A stretch of 64,000 nucleotides of DNA from Cladocopium goreaui (taxonomy: Eukaryota > Sar > Dinophyceae > Suessiales > Symbiodiniaceae). The notes under the pieces were generated by a model. It was not told the DNA's origin. It searched no databases and worked only from the letters and a program-made list of their open reading frames with translations. Position numbers and translations under genes: made by a program. Position 1 is the first letter of the stretch. Each line of letters starts with the position of its first letter. Location: contig CAMXCT020005135.1 of the NCBI GenBank assembly GCA_947184155.2, positions 92,001 to 156,000 on the forward strand, written 5' to 3'. Shown here one piece after another: positions 43,901-54,899 of this stretch.

Positions 43901-43908
43901 CTACCCAC

Positions 43909-44450
43909 CTTGTGCTGATCTTGCAAATTAGCAGCAATTAGCAAAGGTCCAACATCTGACACCTTGTAAAAACCATCTGGGCCCGCCGGCCCGCTGTCAG
44001 GTTTGCCACCCACGTTAAACCTGGAGCACATGCGATATCATTACAAGCTAGCAAGTTTCGAAACTTCATTAAGCATTGCATGATGATGTTTGATTCCAAC
44101 AGAGTCTCTTATTGTTGGAGTGGCTTTGGCTTTAGTATCTCTTAGTTTGGGTACAAGTAGAGTTAGATGCTTCTGATGTCGTATGACGGCTGCGGTTTTA
44201 TTAAGCCATTGATTCATTGCGGCTGCAAGACCCAGCTGCTGTTGAGGCTCCCAGCGACATCTCACTCTTCACGATCGGGGTTCCGCTGAAGACGAAGGGA
44301 TTGCACTCCAAGATGTTTGTCGCCTGGTCGCGGTGATGGGGCCCGGTAAGGCGCCAAGCAGAACAGGCATAACATGTGTTTCAATGTACTGGATGGCCCC
44401 AATTTCTGTGTTCCATGGGAGAAAAGAACATCCAATCAGATTCCGTTGAT
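43909..44450 (-). CDS. Minus-strand exons divergent from the 44.8 kb gene
   Basis: Exon 43909-44020 follows GCATGTGCTCCAG and reads FNVGGKPDSGPAGPDGFYKV then SDVGPLLIAANLQDQHK, ending phase 0 at AAG/GTGGGT. Upstream, 44300-44440 (minus) reads EIGAIQYIETHVMPVLLGAL then PGPITATRR in one frame. It reads HHRDQATNILECNPFVFSGT in another at 44210-44350. A third frame (44041-44265) is also open for 74 codons. The correct frame upstream is not settled. No domain is recognised. Confidence 0.45.
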
Positions 44451-44814
44451 TGTATTATTTGAATCTTGTGAAACAATTATAAATAACTAATTGTGCAAAC
44501 ATGGTAACATGGCCGTCTATTTACTTACCGGACTGTGCTTTCTGGGGAGAAAAGACAGAATCCAATGTGCCAACCATATCGCTGGTTCTCAACACCTTGA
44601 CCCTACAGAGGCCTTGTCACAAAGGGATGAAACGTAAACACCAGAAAAACTCCAGACTGTGAATGTGTCAAAAAAAAAACGAACACCTGAATCCCCAATC
44701 AGCTACTTCTTTCCCTAATATATTTTCTTGAAACTCCACTGAAACGGTGGGACGGCTGCTCCCATCTCAGTCATCCATAGTCATCTCATCCATCTCGGGC
44801 CCCCCACACTGCAG

Positions 44815-45145
44815 CACGAAAAGGAAGAGATTCGCATGTTGTATGCACCTTCCGTGAGATCACTGCACCTCATCCGGACCGACTGAAGCGCCCCGTCGCC
44901 CAGTCGCTGAGGCGTCTAAGGGGCATCCCCAATATTCAAGACTGCGACTGTTTTCGAAGAGCACTTTTGATTGATCTCAACACAAAGGGAATGGGGTCAT
45001 TCGTGTTTCAACACAGAAACTAGTTGTTTTTTTCCGCAGAGCAGATGGAATATGGTGGAGTGATGCTGAATGGTGCATCTTTCCCTCAGCAAACATCATG
45101 CAAAATCATGTCGTTCAAAGCAAAATCCTGCACTTTTTCGCTGAG
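44815..45145 (+). CDS. Two phase-matched exons
   Basis: Exon 44815-44995 follows CCCACACTGCAG and reads RKGRDSHVVCTFREITAPHP, then DRLKRPVAQSLRRLRGIPNI and LLIDLNTKGMG, ending phase 2 at GGG/GTCATT. After a 44-nt intron with a strong acceptor (TTTTTTTCCGCAG), exon 45040-45145 continues in phase as ADGIWWSDAEWCIFPSANIM to KILHFFAE, with a donor GAG/GTTTGA. An alternative frame of the second exon (45040-45209) is also open to a stop. Function is unknown. It probably starts the plus-strand gene series to 48.3 kb. Confidence 0.45.
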
Positions 45146-45920
45146 GTTTGAGGGTCCCATGTCCCATGATCTGAGGGCCCGTCTTCTTATAGCACATGCC
45201 CAAGAATAGCTCCTGACGTGCACAGCTGCTATCAGCTGCTGCTTCAAAATCTGGGAATGGATTTGAGGATTTCTTGTGATTTCTTGCTGTGGATGGAAGA
45301 AATCCGAATCACCAGTTGATAGGTGGTTTATCCCATTATTTATAGGAATTTAACCATCCAAGGTGGTGCAGGATTTCTTCCACCCACCGTATGTTTTTTT
45401 TTATGTTTTTGTATGTTTTCTTCAATCAACGGCAACATTTTGATACCTACTGTACCTTTACTCTGAGATTTCTTGATCTGATAAAATTATATAAAGTAAT
45501 TTCAATAAATAGCACGACACTAGCCCGAGTGGGACAGCCTCTGAGAATGCCGGCATGTTTGTGTGTGTCTGTATGTAAATAATATATCCCTCTGAAGAAG
45601 ACCAATCGAAGCGACCGTGCCTCGTTCAAGTAGCAGGTGCCCTTGTCGTGAGGGCAAGCACCTGAAAACGATGCTAGGCATGACCCCGCATGCACAACAC
45701 GACGGTTGTCTTGACAGCTGCCAAACAACCAGAATGTAATGGTTGTTTCACTTGTTTCACGATGGTAGTGAAGATTCCGGACATCATATGGATACAGTTG
45801 GATACATATTGTCAGTGTTTCATTGTTTTTTCTATGGACACAACCGTGTCCTTTTGGTCGTTTGGGGTTCCAGGTATAGGTTTGCAGGTTTTCATCTTTT
45901 TGTTTCGTTTGATTTTGTAG

Positions 45921-46632
45921 ACGGCTTATCATGGCTTACTGCTTGCAATACCAGAGAATTCCATCACAGAGCTTCCAACAACAATCCAAGAAGTGCGAAT
46001 ACAAGTTGCTGCAGAGTTTGAATGTTCCACCATCCACAAATCTCTTTCAAACAGGCTTCCATCTCATCCCAAGATTTTCTCAAGATCTTTGAGGCTGTGC
46101 CAAAAATGAGCTCAGGTTTCCAGGTCCTTTATCCATGTGTCCCGGACGGCCTTTCTGCCCATTGATGGTGCCGGAGACATCGAAGCCACCGCAAATACTC
46201 ATCTTCAACTGGCGGAGGTTTGGAACGGTCAAGTCAGCAAGGGGCTCCCTCTTGGGTTCCCAGGAATGGCTAAAAACTGGCTTCACTATCCAAATGGAGG
46301 CCCACTGGAAATCTCACTTGGAAACCAGCTGTCGGCCTGGATTTTTCTGGACCCCTCAATGATCCTCTGCCAAGTAAATGGTCACTCTACCTGGTGACAC
46401 CGAGCACCTTGGAAAAACTGCCAAGCTTTTACAGGGAATTGGACCCAGATTTGGGGTTCCAGTCGTTCTTCCTGCAGAATGCTCTTGGTCTCCTGGTAAC
46501 TCTATTTCGGCTGGCCTGTTGGTTGCTGAAACCGCAATCCTGACAGCTGTGAACCGATTGTTGAATGTCCTATTTGGGTATAGCAATCAGAAATGGGGAA
46601 AGATATGGGGAGATAACAACCAAATTTTGTAG
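45921..46632 (+). CDS. Exon chain of a plus-strand gene
   Basis: Exon 45921 to about 46106 follows TTCGTTTGATTTTGTAG and reads TAYHGLLLAIPENSITELPT then TIQEVRIQVAAEFECSTIHK. A second exon (about 46125-46373) reads RTAFLPIDGAGDIEATANTH, then HLQLAEVWNGQVSKGLPLGF and ILCQ, at CAA/GTAAAT. After a 61-nt intron (acceptor AAGCTTTTACAG) a third exon from 46435 continues in phase: GIGPRFGVPVVLPAECSWSP then GNSISAGLLVAETAILTAVN, with a stop at 46632. The product looks like a globular enzyme, but no motif identifies it. Confidence 0.5.
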
Positions 46633-46754
46633 TTACATTAATTACAAAACATGCTAAAACAACAAATGCGTGCGTGGCTCATCAAACGTGGGAGGATGGA
46701 TTTTTTAAAAAATGGATGCATATTGGTGGGTCCCAAGCAGCAAGCACGTTGCAG

Positions 46755-47490
46755 TTTTTGATGTTTTGGCTTCCCTCCTCGATCTTGTCAGCTGCGCAGC
46801 AGGTAAATGCGGTCGTTCTAATCTTGTGCGTCCCTGGCAAACCCCAAACCAGGAGAATTTAATGCGGATTGGTCAATGATTGGTCTTTGGTGGCATGCAC
46901 AACCTGATATTCAGATATGTCCTGGAGCCAAGGATTACTTTCACTCAACATTCATTCGTTCCCATTCAAAAATAAAGAAATTCCTGAGATATTTTGAGAT
47001 GCTTCAAGCACCGGTGTAAAAGGATGCACAAGGTTCAAAAAAGTTCAAAACTCTTCGGCCTCCATTTCAAGCATGTACAGATATGTACAGTGTCCTAAAA
47101 CTGCGACACCAACGGCAAAGTCTCGGACCCTGCGTGAGGATGGAGCACTTCTTGTAGCAAATGCCTTCAAACTTCTCCTGTTCCCCGGAAAAAATCTTTG
47201 TTTCTTTTGGGAGAGAGGATGTGCTCTCAGGAATAGATGAGTCTGACGTTTTTGTTCAACGGTACCCAGGAATATGCAATGGTTTACACATGTTGGCTTC
47301 CTCTTTTGGGCGTGGATTTCTTCCCAACATGCTGGCCCCAAGCTGCCGCCTCAAAAACCCTGCCAAATTTTCATCGACATATACCTTTGCTGCAATACGC
47401 AATTCCGCTCAATTCTATAGATACAATTTTATCATAAGCTGCATTCTCAACAAACATGTGTCTATGGATACACAAAATGGGGTACAATGA
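46755..47490 (+). CDS. Exon chain continuing the plus-strand gene series
   Basis: Exon 46755-46802 (acceptor AGCACGTTGCAG) reads FDVLASLLDLVSCAA and ends phase 1 at CAG/GTAAAT. After a 50-nt intron, exon 46853-47013 continues in phase as GEFNADWSMIGLWWHAQPDI then QICPGAKDYFHSTFIRSHSK and YFEMLQAP, at CCG/GTGTAA. Further downstream, 47064-47200 reads SMYRYVQCPKTATPTAKSRT. In another frame, 47190-47420 reads GREDVLSGIDESDVFVQRYP then GICNGLHMLASSFGRGFLPN. Whether these join the exons at 45.9-46.6 kb is not settled. No family is recognised. Confidence 0.48.
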
Positions 47491-47660
47491 TCAGATCCCA
47501 TCATATAAGTCTATTTTGGGATTACTTTTAGTGGGCTTGATCTTTGTGACCCATGGATACCCTTTGTGGCCCATAGCCATCTCCTCATCATCATTGCAGA
47601 CATTTCCATCCTGCGTGTTCTCCTCAGGTTTCAAGGCCTCGGCAGTGCTCATCCACTGAC

Positions 47661-48348
47661 ATGCCTATCCCGGATCTTCAGCCTCTGAGATGCCCGGCTG
47701 CGGTTGACGCAACAGATGCAGGCAAGGACCTCACAAAAGGGCGACAACTTGGAGTGATCCAGAAAATACCCTCTGGTAATTTAACATAGCTATTGAATAT
47801 GGCCATTTATAGTGAGTTTTCCCATGAAAAATGGTGATTTTCCATAGTTATGTTAGTTTACCAGAGGGTAGCCATGATGAGACTAGCTGTAGTTTCCACA
47901 ACTTGTCGCAACAAACTCTTGGCCATGTCAGGATACGTTCCTATCTCAAAGGCCTTGGAAAAATATGGCGCAACGACAGAAGTCCAGGGCAATGGCATTG
48001 GAGTGAAGACACCGGTCATGACCCAGTCGTCACTCTTGCTCATGAATCCGTCCATTCTGCCCTGGCACAAAGGACAAACAGTGTGTAGCTTGAGGATGCT
48101 TGAGGTGCATTTGCAATATCTGATCTTACTTTAACATACTTTAACCAGAAACATCTTTGCGATATGGAGATGGGTCAGTTAGGACCTTGTATGCAGTTGT
48201 ATGCAGTATTTCGCATCAAAATAGCTCGCAGTGCCTCTGTGATTGGTCCTGCTGCTGGCAGTGTCAGCACAGCAAGCGCCACCTGATGACCCTATTTCCC
48301 CACCGGTCGAAGGGAGGCCAAAATTTGGTGTTTGGCTGTGAAAATTGA
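47661..48348 (+). CDS. Three-exon gene, 176 residues, first intron is an introner-like element
   Basis: Exon 47661-47775 starts at ATG and reads MPIPDLQPLRCPAAVDATDA to QLGVIQKIPS, phase 1. The family A element provides intron 1 (47776-47864, 89 nt). Exon 47865-48080 continues EGSHDETSCSFHNLSQQTLG to VHSALAQRTN, phase 1. Intron 2 is 48081-48148 (68 nt, acceptor ATACTTTAACCAG). Exon 48149-48348 reads KTSLRYGDGSVRTLYAVVCS and a Cys/Trp-rich part (CLCDWSCCWQCQ), then a stop. The exons total 531 nt, exactly 177 codons. A second frame of exons 2 and 3 and the antisense of exon 2 are also open, so frame choice rests on phase with exon 1. No family is recognised. Confidence 0.5.
47767..47870. mobile_element. 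Introner-like element, family A copy 3
   Basis: Ends TACCCTCTGGTAATTTAAC and GTTAGTTTACCAGAGGGTA are inverted repeats. The inside (GCTATTGAATATGGCCATTT, TTTTCCCATGAAAAATGGTG) is closest to copy 1. The GT-AG intron is 47776-47864 on plus; the minus strand also gives GT-AG. Its removal joins two open frames in phase. Confidence 0.88.
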
Positions 48349-48604
48349 GGATTCATCCCCCAAGATATGGAAAGTTGAAGAATTTGGAAGGATGAGAAAG
48401 CATGATTTACATTGATTAATCATGGGGATTTGGAGGTTTTCCTTTTTTCATTTTTTTTCCCAACAAACCCACTGTAGAGTCTTTCAATTTCTATGCTTTG
48501 TTGGATCCCGAGGCCATGACAAGCGACAAAGCTACCAGCAGGGCGCCCACCTCAGGGACACAGCGCCATCGGAGTCATTTTTATCCACCAAATCATGGCA
48601 GGAT

Positions 48605-50600
48605 ACAAATAATACAGGATACATAGATGAATCATAGATGAATCATAGATGAATCATAGATGAATCATAGATGAATCATAGATGAATCATAGATGAATCA
48701 TAGATGAATCATAGATGAATCATAGATGAATCATAGATGAATCATAGATGAATCATAGATGAATCATCGATGAATCATCGATGAATCATCGATGAATCAT
48801 CGATGAATCATCGATGAATCATCGATGAATCATCGATGAATCATCGATGAATCATAGATGAATCATCGATGAATCATCGATGAATCATCGATGAATCATC
48901 GATGAATCGATGAATCGATGAATCATAGATGAATCATAGATGAATCATAGATGAATCATAGATGAATCATAGATGAATCATAGATGAATCATAGATGAAT
49001 CATAGATGAATCATAGATGAATCATAGATGAATCATAGATGAATCATAGATGAATCATAGATGAATCATAGATGAACCATAGATGAATCATAGATGAATC
49101 ATAGATGAATCATAGATGAATCATAGATGAATCATAGATGAATCATAGATGAATCATAGATGAATCATAGATGAATCATAGATGAATCATAGATGAATCA
49201 TAGATGAATCATAGATGAACCATAGATGAACCATAGATGAACCATAGATGAACCATAGATGAACCATAGATGAACCATAGATGAACCATAGATGAACCAT
49301 AGATGAACCATAGATGAACCATAGATGAACCATAGATGAATCATAGATGAATCATAGATGAATCATAGATGAATCATAGATGAATCATAGATGAATCATA
49401 GATGAACCATAGATGAACCATAGATGAATCATAGATGAATCATAGATGAACCCTAGATGAATCATAGATGAACCATAGATGAACCCTAGATGAACCATAG
49501 ATGAATCATAGATGAACCATAGATGAACCATAGATGAACCATAGATGAACCATAGATGAACCATAGATGAACCATAGATGAACCCTAGATGAACCCTAGA
49601 TGAACCCTAGATGAACCATAGATGAACCATAGATGAACCATAGATGAACCATAGATGAACCATAGATGAACCATAGATGAACCATAGATGAACCATAGAT
49701 GAACCCTAGATGAACCCTAGATGAACCCTAGATGAACCCTAGATGAACCCTAGATGAACCCTAGATGAACCCTAGATGAACCATAGATGAACCATAGATG
49801 AACCATAGATGAACCATAGATGAACCATAGATGAACCATAGATGAACCATAGATGAACCATAGATGAACCCTAGATGAACCCTAGATGAACCCTAGATGA
49901 ACCCTAGGTGAACCCTAGGTGAACCCTAGGTGAACCCTAGGTGAACCCTAGGTGAACCCTAGGTGAACCCTAGATGAACCATAGATGAACCATAGATGAG
50001 CCATAGATGAGCCATAGATGAGCCATAGATGAGCCATAGATGAGCCATAGATGAGCCATAGATGAGCCATAGATGAGCCATAGATGAACCATAGATGAAC
50101 CATAGATGAACCATAGATGAACCATAGATGAACCATAGATGAACCATAGATGAACCATAGATGAACCATAGATGAACCATAGATGAATCATAGATGAATC
50201 ATAGATGAATCATAGATGAATCATAGATGAATCATAGATGAATCATAGATGAATCATAGATGAATCATAGATGAATCATAGATGAATCATAGATGAATCA
50301 TAGATGAATCATAGATGAATCATAGATGAATCATAGATGAACCATAGATGAATCATAGATGAATCATAGATGAATCATAGATGAATCATAGATGAATCAT
50401 AGATGAATCATAGATGAATCATAGATGAATCATAGATGAATCATAGATGAATCATAGATGAATCATAGATGAATCATAGATGAATCATAGATGAATCATA
50501 GATATGAATCATAGATATGAATCATAGATATGAATCATAGATATGAATCATAGATATGAATCATAGATATGAATCATAGATATGAATCATAGATATGAAT
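48605..50600. repeat. 11-bp satellite (ATGAATCATAG)n with homogenised blocks
   Basis: About 178 tandem copies of an 11-bp unit. Variants cluster in blocks: ATCGATGAATC near 48765-48920, GAACCATAG in several blocks, GAACCCTAG and GGTGAACCCTA at 49560-49980, GAGCCATAG near 49995-50075, and a final 13-bp form ATATGAATCATAG at 50500-50595. The block pattern indicates local unequal exchange or replication slippage. Three minus-strand frames of 73 codons are repeat translations. Confidence 0.98.
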
Positions 50601-50604
50601 CTCT

Positions 50605-50716
50605 ATGCGATTTGCGATGATTGCTACGTTTTAGTCGAAAGCTTCGAAGGTCCGATGTGCTTAGCTGGTGACCCTGCATCCCACAGGCCAACGTCGCGGC
50701 TGCTCCTTGGGACTAT
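50605..50716 (+). CDS. Candidate exon abutting the satellite
   Basis: Directly after the 11-bp array the plus strand reads LYAICDDCYVLVESFEGPMC then LAGDPASHRPTSRLLLGTMS and ELG, at a donor GGG/GTGAAG. No acceptor is visible because the upstream side is satellite, so the array may lie in the preceding intron. A further piece after TTATTTTCAG at 50861 (KPIGSVETSRNKKPLQRKSS) is likely another exon. Confidence 0.4.
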
Positions 50717-50837
50717 GTCGGAACTGGGGTGAAGCATTTAGCCGGACCAAGTCATGGCGTCATGGCCATGAAATGGAAAAAAATGATGGAAAATGATGAT
50801 AACCCATGGATTTTCATGGATTTTTCATTAAAAAAAT

Positions 50838-50866
50838 TGGGTATCTTATTTTCAGACAAACCTATA
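50838..50866. mobile_element. Right end of a family B element used as an acceptor
   Basis: GGGTATCTTATTTTCAGACAAACC matches the family B terminal repeat. The left end is not recognisable. The reading frame after TTTTCAG is open and protein-like for about 50 codons, fitting the remnant serving as a 3' splice site. Confidence 0.4.
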
Positions 50867-51096
50867 GGCTCTGTGGAAACTTCTAGAAATAAGAAACCAC
50901 TCCAGCGCAAGAGTTCGGCCCCTTCCAATCCTTCTTTACAGTCAACTCAGACATGCTTACCTTGCTTCAATTCCTCTCTCGACCCCCAAGGCTGTGCGAA
51001 TGGTATTTCGTAAACCGGGCAAAACACATAGTCTGTTTGACTAAATGTATATAAATGTTGTGATTTGGAGGTATGATTAGCACTAGAAAAATACCA

Positions 51097-51212
51097 TCAA
51101 GAATTGGGCTTGGCATTGAGTAAATCACATCCATTGCAAAACATGGTAGCTGAGCGCAGCACATCTGTAAGGTCGCTGCCGCTGTCCAGCTCTAAGTCCT
51201 CTGTCCAGCACT
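51097..51212 (-). CDS. Candidate terminal exon
   Basis: After the acceptor CCCCCATTTCAAG the minus strand reads CWTEDLELDSGSDLTDVLRS then ATMFCNGCDLLNAKPNS and a stop. It is acidic, with one CxxC. Upstream exons are not identified. Function is unknown. Confidence 0.45.
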
Positions 51213-51615
51213 CTTGAAATGGGGGATTTTCCCTCACATGTTTTGTTTTTACTCGGGAAACAATTATGCAATTATGATTAATCAATCGATTTTGGGAATG
51301 CAGCTACCCATAGCTACCCTATTTTTTAACGGTGTGACACACCCATTTTCATGGTCAACGCCAGTCAATGGATTTGGTTTTTGCATGTTTTTGCCCCGAC
51401 ATTGATTGGGGTTTCCTGCCCATTTTCCCTTTCACCAATTCTGGGACCAACCAACATATGGGAACTTAAATGATCATCTTTATACAAGGGACAATGCGAT
51501 ACAACATGAGATAATTAGATGTGTACGTCACTACTGGACAGACCCACATGGAAAATAGGAAAACAACCGGGTTCGGAGAGGTTTGGACGATGATGTTTCA
51601 AGTGGAAGTAGCCAT

Positions 51616-51740
51616 TCAAGTGGCTTCCACTGAGTATTGGCAGCAGCTGCACTCCTCATATCGATAGGGCACCGCCATGCTGCAATCAAAAGCCTGGGGC
51701 ACATCACCCAAGGTTGAAGACAAAGGGTTGAGATCCATTG
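51616..51740 (-). CDS. Candidate terminal exon
   Basis: The minus strand reads MDLNPLSSTLGDVPQAFDCS then MAVPYRYEECSCCQYSVEAT and a stop. A cysteine cluster (ECSCC) ends the peptide. An internal acceptor-like GTGCCCCAG could shorten it. No family is recognised. Confidence 0.4.
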
Positions 51741-51925
51741 GCATGTCACATACATACACATATATACATATCGATATGATTACACATAATATAGTATATA
51801 TATACATAATAATAAGACCTAAATTAATATATAGATAATAAGACTTAAATAAATATATAGAGTTCACTAAGAGCATATAGTTCCACGTTTCCTCCGGCAT
51901 GTTCTATCTTATGGATATATGTGCA

Positions 51926-52243
51926 TCAAGTTAGATTGCCAAAGTGCAGACTGAATGACCTTGCCGGACGGTGGCCCCTAAGATCCTGACTTGTGCCCGA
52001 CTTAATCCGCGATTTTTCCACCACAAAGCTTGATCCAAAAGCAAACGGGGCAAATAGACATGGCAAGGTTTCTATAAGCAGCATAGTTTCCATCCAAAAG
52101 CCTATTTGAGTTGCGGTCAATGTCTGGAAATCTCTTTTGTTGCGTTGTGGATTGTAGCAATAACCCGGACCCAACATGTAACTGGACTTGTTTTGCAATC
52201 GTAAGCTTGAAGTGCATTTGATTCCCAAAATGCTGGCTGGCAA
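51926..52243 (-). CDS. Candidate coding segment, two frames open
   Basis: One frame (106 codons including the stop) reads MLGPGYCYNPQRNKRDFQTL and ends RSFSLHFGNLT. A second (52217-52002) reads FKLTIAKQVQLHVGSGLLLQ and ends LCGGKIAD. Splice borders are not clear, so I only state that coding sequence is likely on this strand. Confidence 0.3.
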   Translation of the reverse strand: MPASILGIKCTSSLRLQNKSSYMLGPGYCYNPQRNKRDFQTLTATQIGFWMETMLLIETLPCLFAPFAFGSSFVVEKSRIKSGTSQDLRGHRPARSFSLHFGNLT

Positions 52244-52662
52244 TTAAACATCCCGCTGCTTTGTGAAATATTGTATCATGTGGGTATGGGTCAATACCTA
52301 TAGATATACATTTTTAGTGGGATGAACATCCATTTACCAGCTATTTTGGGGTTCACTAGGTACCAGGGTTTTGACCCATCCCCATGTGTTGCTTTATGGA
52401 AAGGGAACAACAACACGAACTCAACCACAGTCTGCGTGGGAATGGTTCCTCCCAGCCCATCCGCCTCCCGAGGCTGTCTCACCACTGCCTGGTTTCCATA
52501 ACTGGGGAAACCCCTGTTACTGGATGGTTTATAAGGGAAATTCCTATTGAAACGGGTGATTTGGGGGTACATCCCCCATTTATGATACAGTCATATCCCC
52601 AGAATTCTTGGAGATATTGTTCTATACTATACTGTGTATAATATATTGTTTGAAACCAGCAG

Positions 52663-52828
52663 ATCAGGTCAGTCAGTGGCGCCTGCGCCAAGTAGGGCGC
52701 CAAGGCGCGAACTGAAAGTTGGAGCTCCTCCGGCACCTGAACCCATGAGTGGCACTGGTCCAGAGACAATCGTTGCAATAGCAGATTCACTACAAACGCA
52801 ACACCCTAAGGGCATGGTTGTGACTTAA
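52663..52828 (+). CDS. Candidate terminal exon, Pro/Ala-rich
   Basis: After TTGTTTGAAACCAGCAG the plus strand reads SGQSVAPAPSRAPRRELKVG then APPAPEPMSGTGPETIVAIA and TQHPKGMVVT, ending in a stop. The 166 nt contain no other stop. The composition suggests a disordered tail. Upstream exons are not identified. Confidence 0.42.
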
Positions 52829-52829
52829 A

Positions 52830-53505
52830 ACCCAACAGGCTTTGGGGGTGGTCTAGTTGAAACTTGAAACCATATTTTTTTGTCTGCATATTTTTATCAT
52901 ATACTGTGTATACTCCACTGCTTGAATGACAACAAATAACAACAGCAGGATTTGGAAAAGTTCTAGACAGCAGGATGATTTAGTCTACCCAAGGATTTTT
53001 TCTGAAGAAAAGCGAAACTTGGGTACCCGTTGGCGCCTCAGATCCAGCTGCACAAAAACAATAGACCCGCGCAGCAGCATCCACCATGGACTCCTCACAT
53101 TCCGCACAGAACAGTGTTCCGGTACATGATCACTGTGTCCAGAAGATCCACCCTGGATCACTTAAATCATTTGGGTATGGATGGGGGGTCAAACCCTGCT
53201 ACTCTGGCTTTTACAGCAGGAAAATAGCTCTGACAAATCCATCTTTATCTCCAAAAATATATGTTAAAGAAGGAATATCTTTCCCGGGTTTGTGAGCCCT
53301 GTGGGCCGTCCTGCACGTCGGTGTCCATCAGTCCACAGGCCAACAGCTTGTGCAAGGCGCCTGTGTCTTCCTGACATCTCCCAGCTGCAGCGATGAAGAT
53401 GATCACCAGATTTAATGCCTGGTTGATTATCACTTGCCTCATCTAAAAAAGCCTTTGTGAGTAAGCACATCGTACAGGTAGTACCTACCTAGATATCCAA
53501 GAAAA
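52830..53505. other. No supported gene
   Basis: Short frames on both strands (for example 53245-53470) lack splice support or domains. Nothing else is seen. Confidence 0.35.
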
Positions 53506-53510
53506 CTCAC

Positions 53511-53710
53511 CAACCCAGTTGAGCCACACAAAATCCGTTGCGTCCACCAACCCATTGTCTCTTTTGAACGTGGCTGCAATTCTGCCGCAAGTTCAGTTGG
53601 CAGCTGAAATCTTTGCTCACGCTGCCTCTTTGGTCTATGAGTCTGACCGAATGGGCACAGTGGAGCTTCTTTTGAGGCTTCATGTAGGCCCCAACATCAA
53701 AGCATATCAA
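53511..53710 (-). CDS. Candidate exons with a consensus donor
   Basis: On the minus strand, exon 53511-53581 reads IAATFKRDNGLVDATDFVWL then NWV, ending at TTG/GTGAGT. A frame upstream (53600-53710) reads FDVGAYMKPQKKLHCAHSVR then LIDQRGS before a GTGAGC. The two do not join in phase as drawn. No family is recognised. Confidence 0.38.
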
Positions 53711-54899
53711 AGCAGCTAAATGCCCAAATGTCCAGGAGATATCCTACGCACCCCTCTCTGTCACCGCATTGGCCGCTCGCGCTGCCCCCACACACAGGGC
53801 GGTGCGCTTCTTCATGTTTAGCCACCTGGGTGTCAAGTGATGCTGGAAAAGAACTAAAAACACCTGCTTCAGGACATGGGATGATATAGGGTGGCAGGGT
53901 TTTTGAACTGTACATCAGCGTAGCCATTTTACACATAGTGTCAATATTTGTCAATTTTTCACATTAGATTTTTCATGGTAAACTTCTGCTCACACACCCT
54001 CCAGGATTTTTGTAAAGCAAAGCCTACTGGCAATGCCCCTTCACCCGGACAACAGTACATGCAAACCTCTTGGCATGATCAATGCGGGAAGCTCGCATTA
54101 AAATCTGAAGCTGGCAACTGTTGCTTCATTGCTAAGGCCAGGACCTTTGGTACATCTGCCAGGTGACATAGGTGGTGTACCAAGCCACCCTGCCGTGCCA
54201 TTACTGTCTCAACCTTCAAAGTTCATGCATGAAACCTTAAGAACTCAGAGTCCAAACTTATTGTTTCTTCTCGTCACCCAGGTGCGTTTCAAAATTGCCA
54301 TGTCCACATTTCTGTGGTTTCTGAGTCAGTCGTCAACCCCCAAAGCCGACAGTTCCGGCTGCCGCCGCACCCGGTGAAAACGGTGGCAATACCCACCACG
54401 ATGAGTTCGGCTTCCTCCGCCTCTCCAGCCTCACGGTGCACGGGTGAAATGTAGCCGATCCAAGGATAAAACTCATGGGTAATCCATGGTTTGACCATTC
54501 AAAAACAAAAGAGGACATTAAGGGGACAAAACCGTGAAGTGTTTCACCTGAGGGGAAGAAAACATTTTAGGATATGAAATTGACCCGATGGAGATATGAA
54601 GCAAACAAACATGTGCGAACGACGAAATATGAACATTTTTGCGGACCTCGAAACTGTCGATCCCAGGCAAAACTGGAGAGTTCCAAATGATCCAAAACCT
54701 GAGGACCCCAATTTTTTCCCAAAATATGTTCAAAATTGAGGGAAATTGAGGAAACTCAAAGACTCAGCTACCTAAAGATGTGAAATGTGGGCATTGAAGG
54801 CCCACTAAATCACAGGTGTTGGTCACTATCAGTCTGAAACTCATTTTTGACCAACACCCACGCGGTGAAAACTGTTTCGGACCCATCCAGACATTAGAT

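Noticed and set aside
49948..50191. Three overlapping 73-codon minus ORFs (MVHLWFIYGSS)
   Set aside because: Translation of the 11-bp satellite in its three frames.
48605..50600. CRISPR array
   Set aside because: Units are contiguous 11-mers without unique spacers.
53917..53932. Dinoflagellate spliced-leader copy (CGTAGCCATTTT)
   Set aside because: Only 12 bases match my recollection of the leader and the following bases differ; this could be chance.
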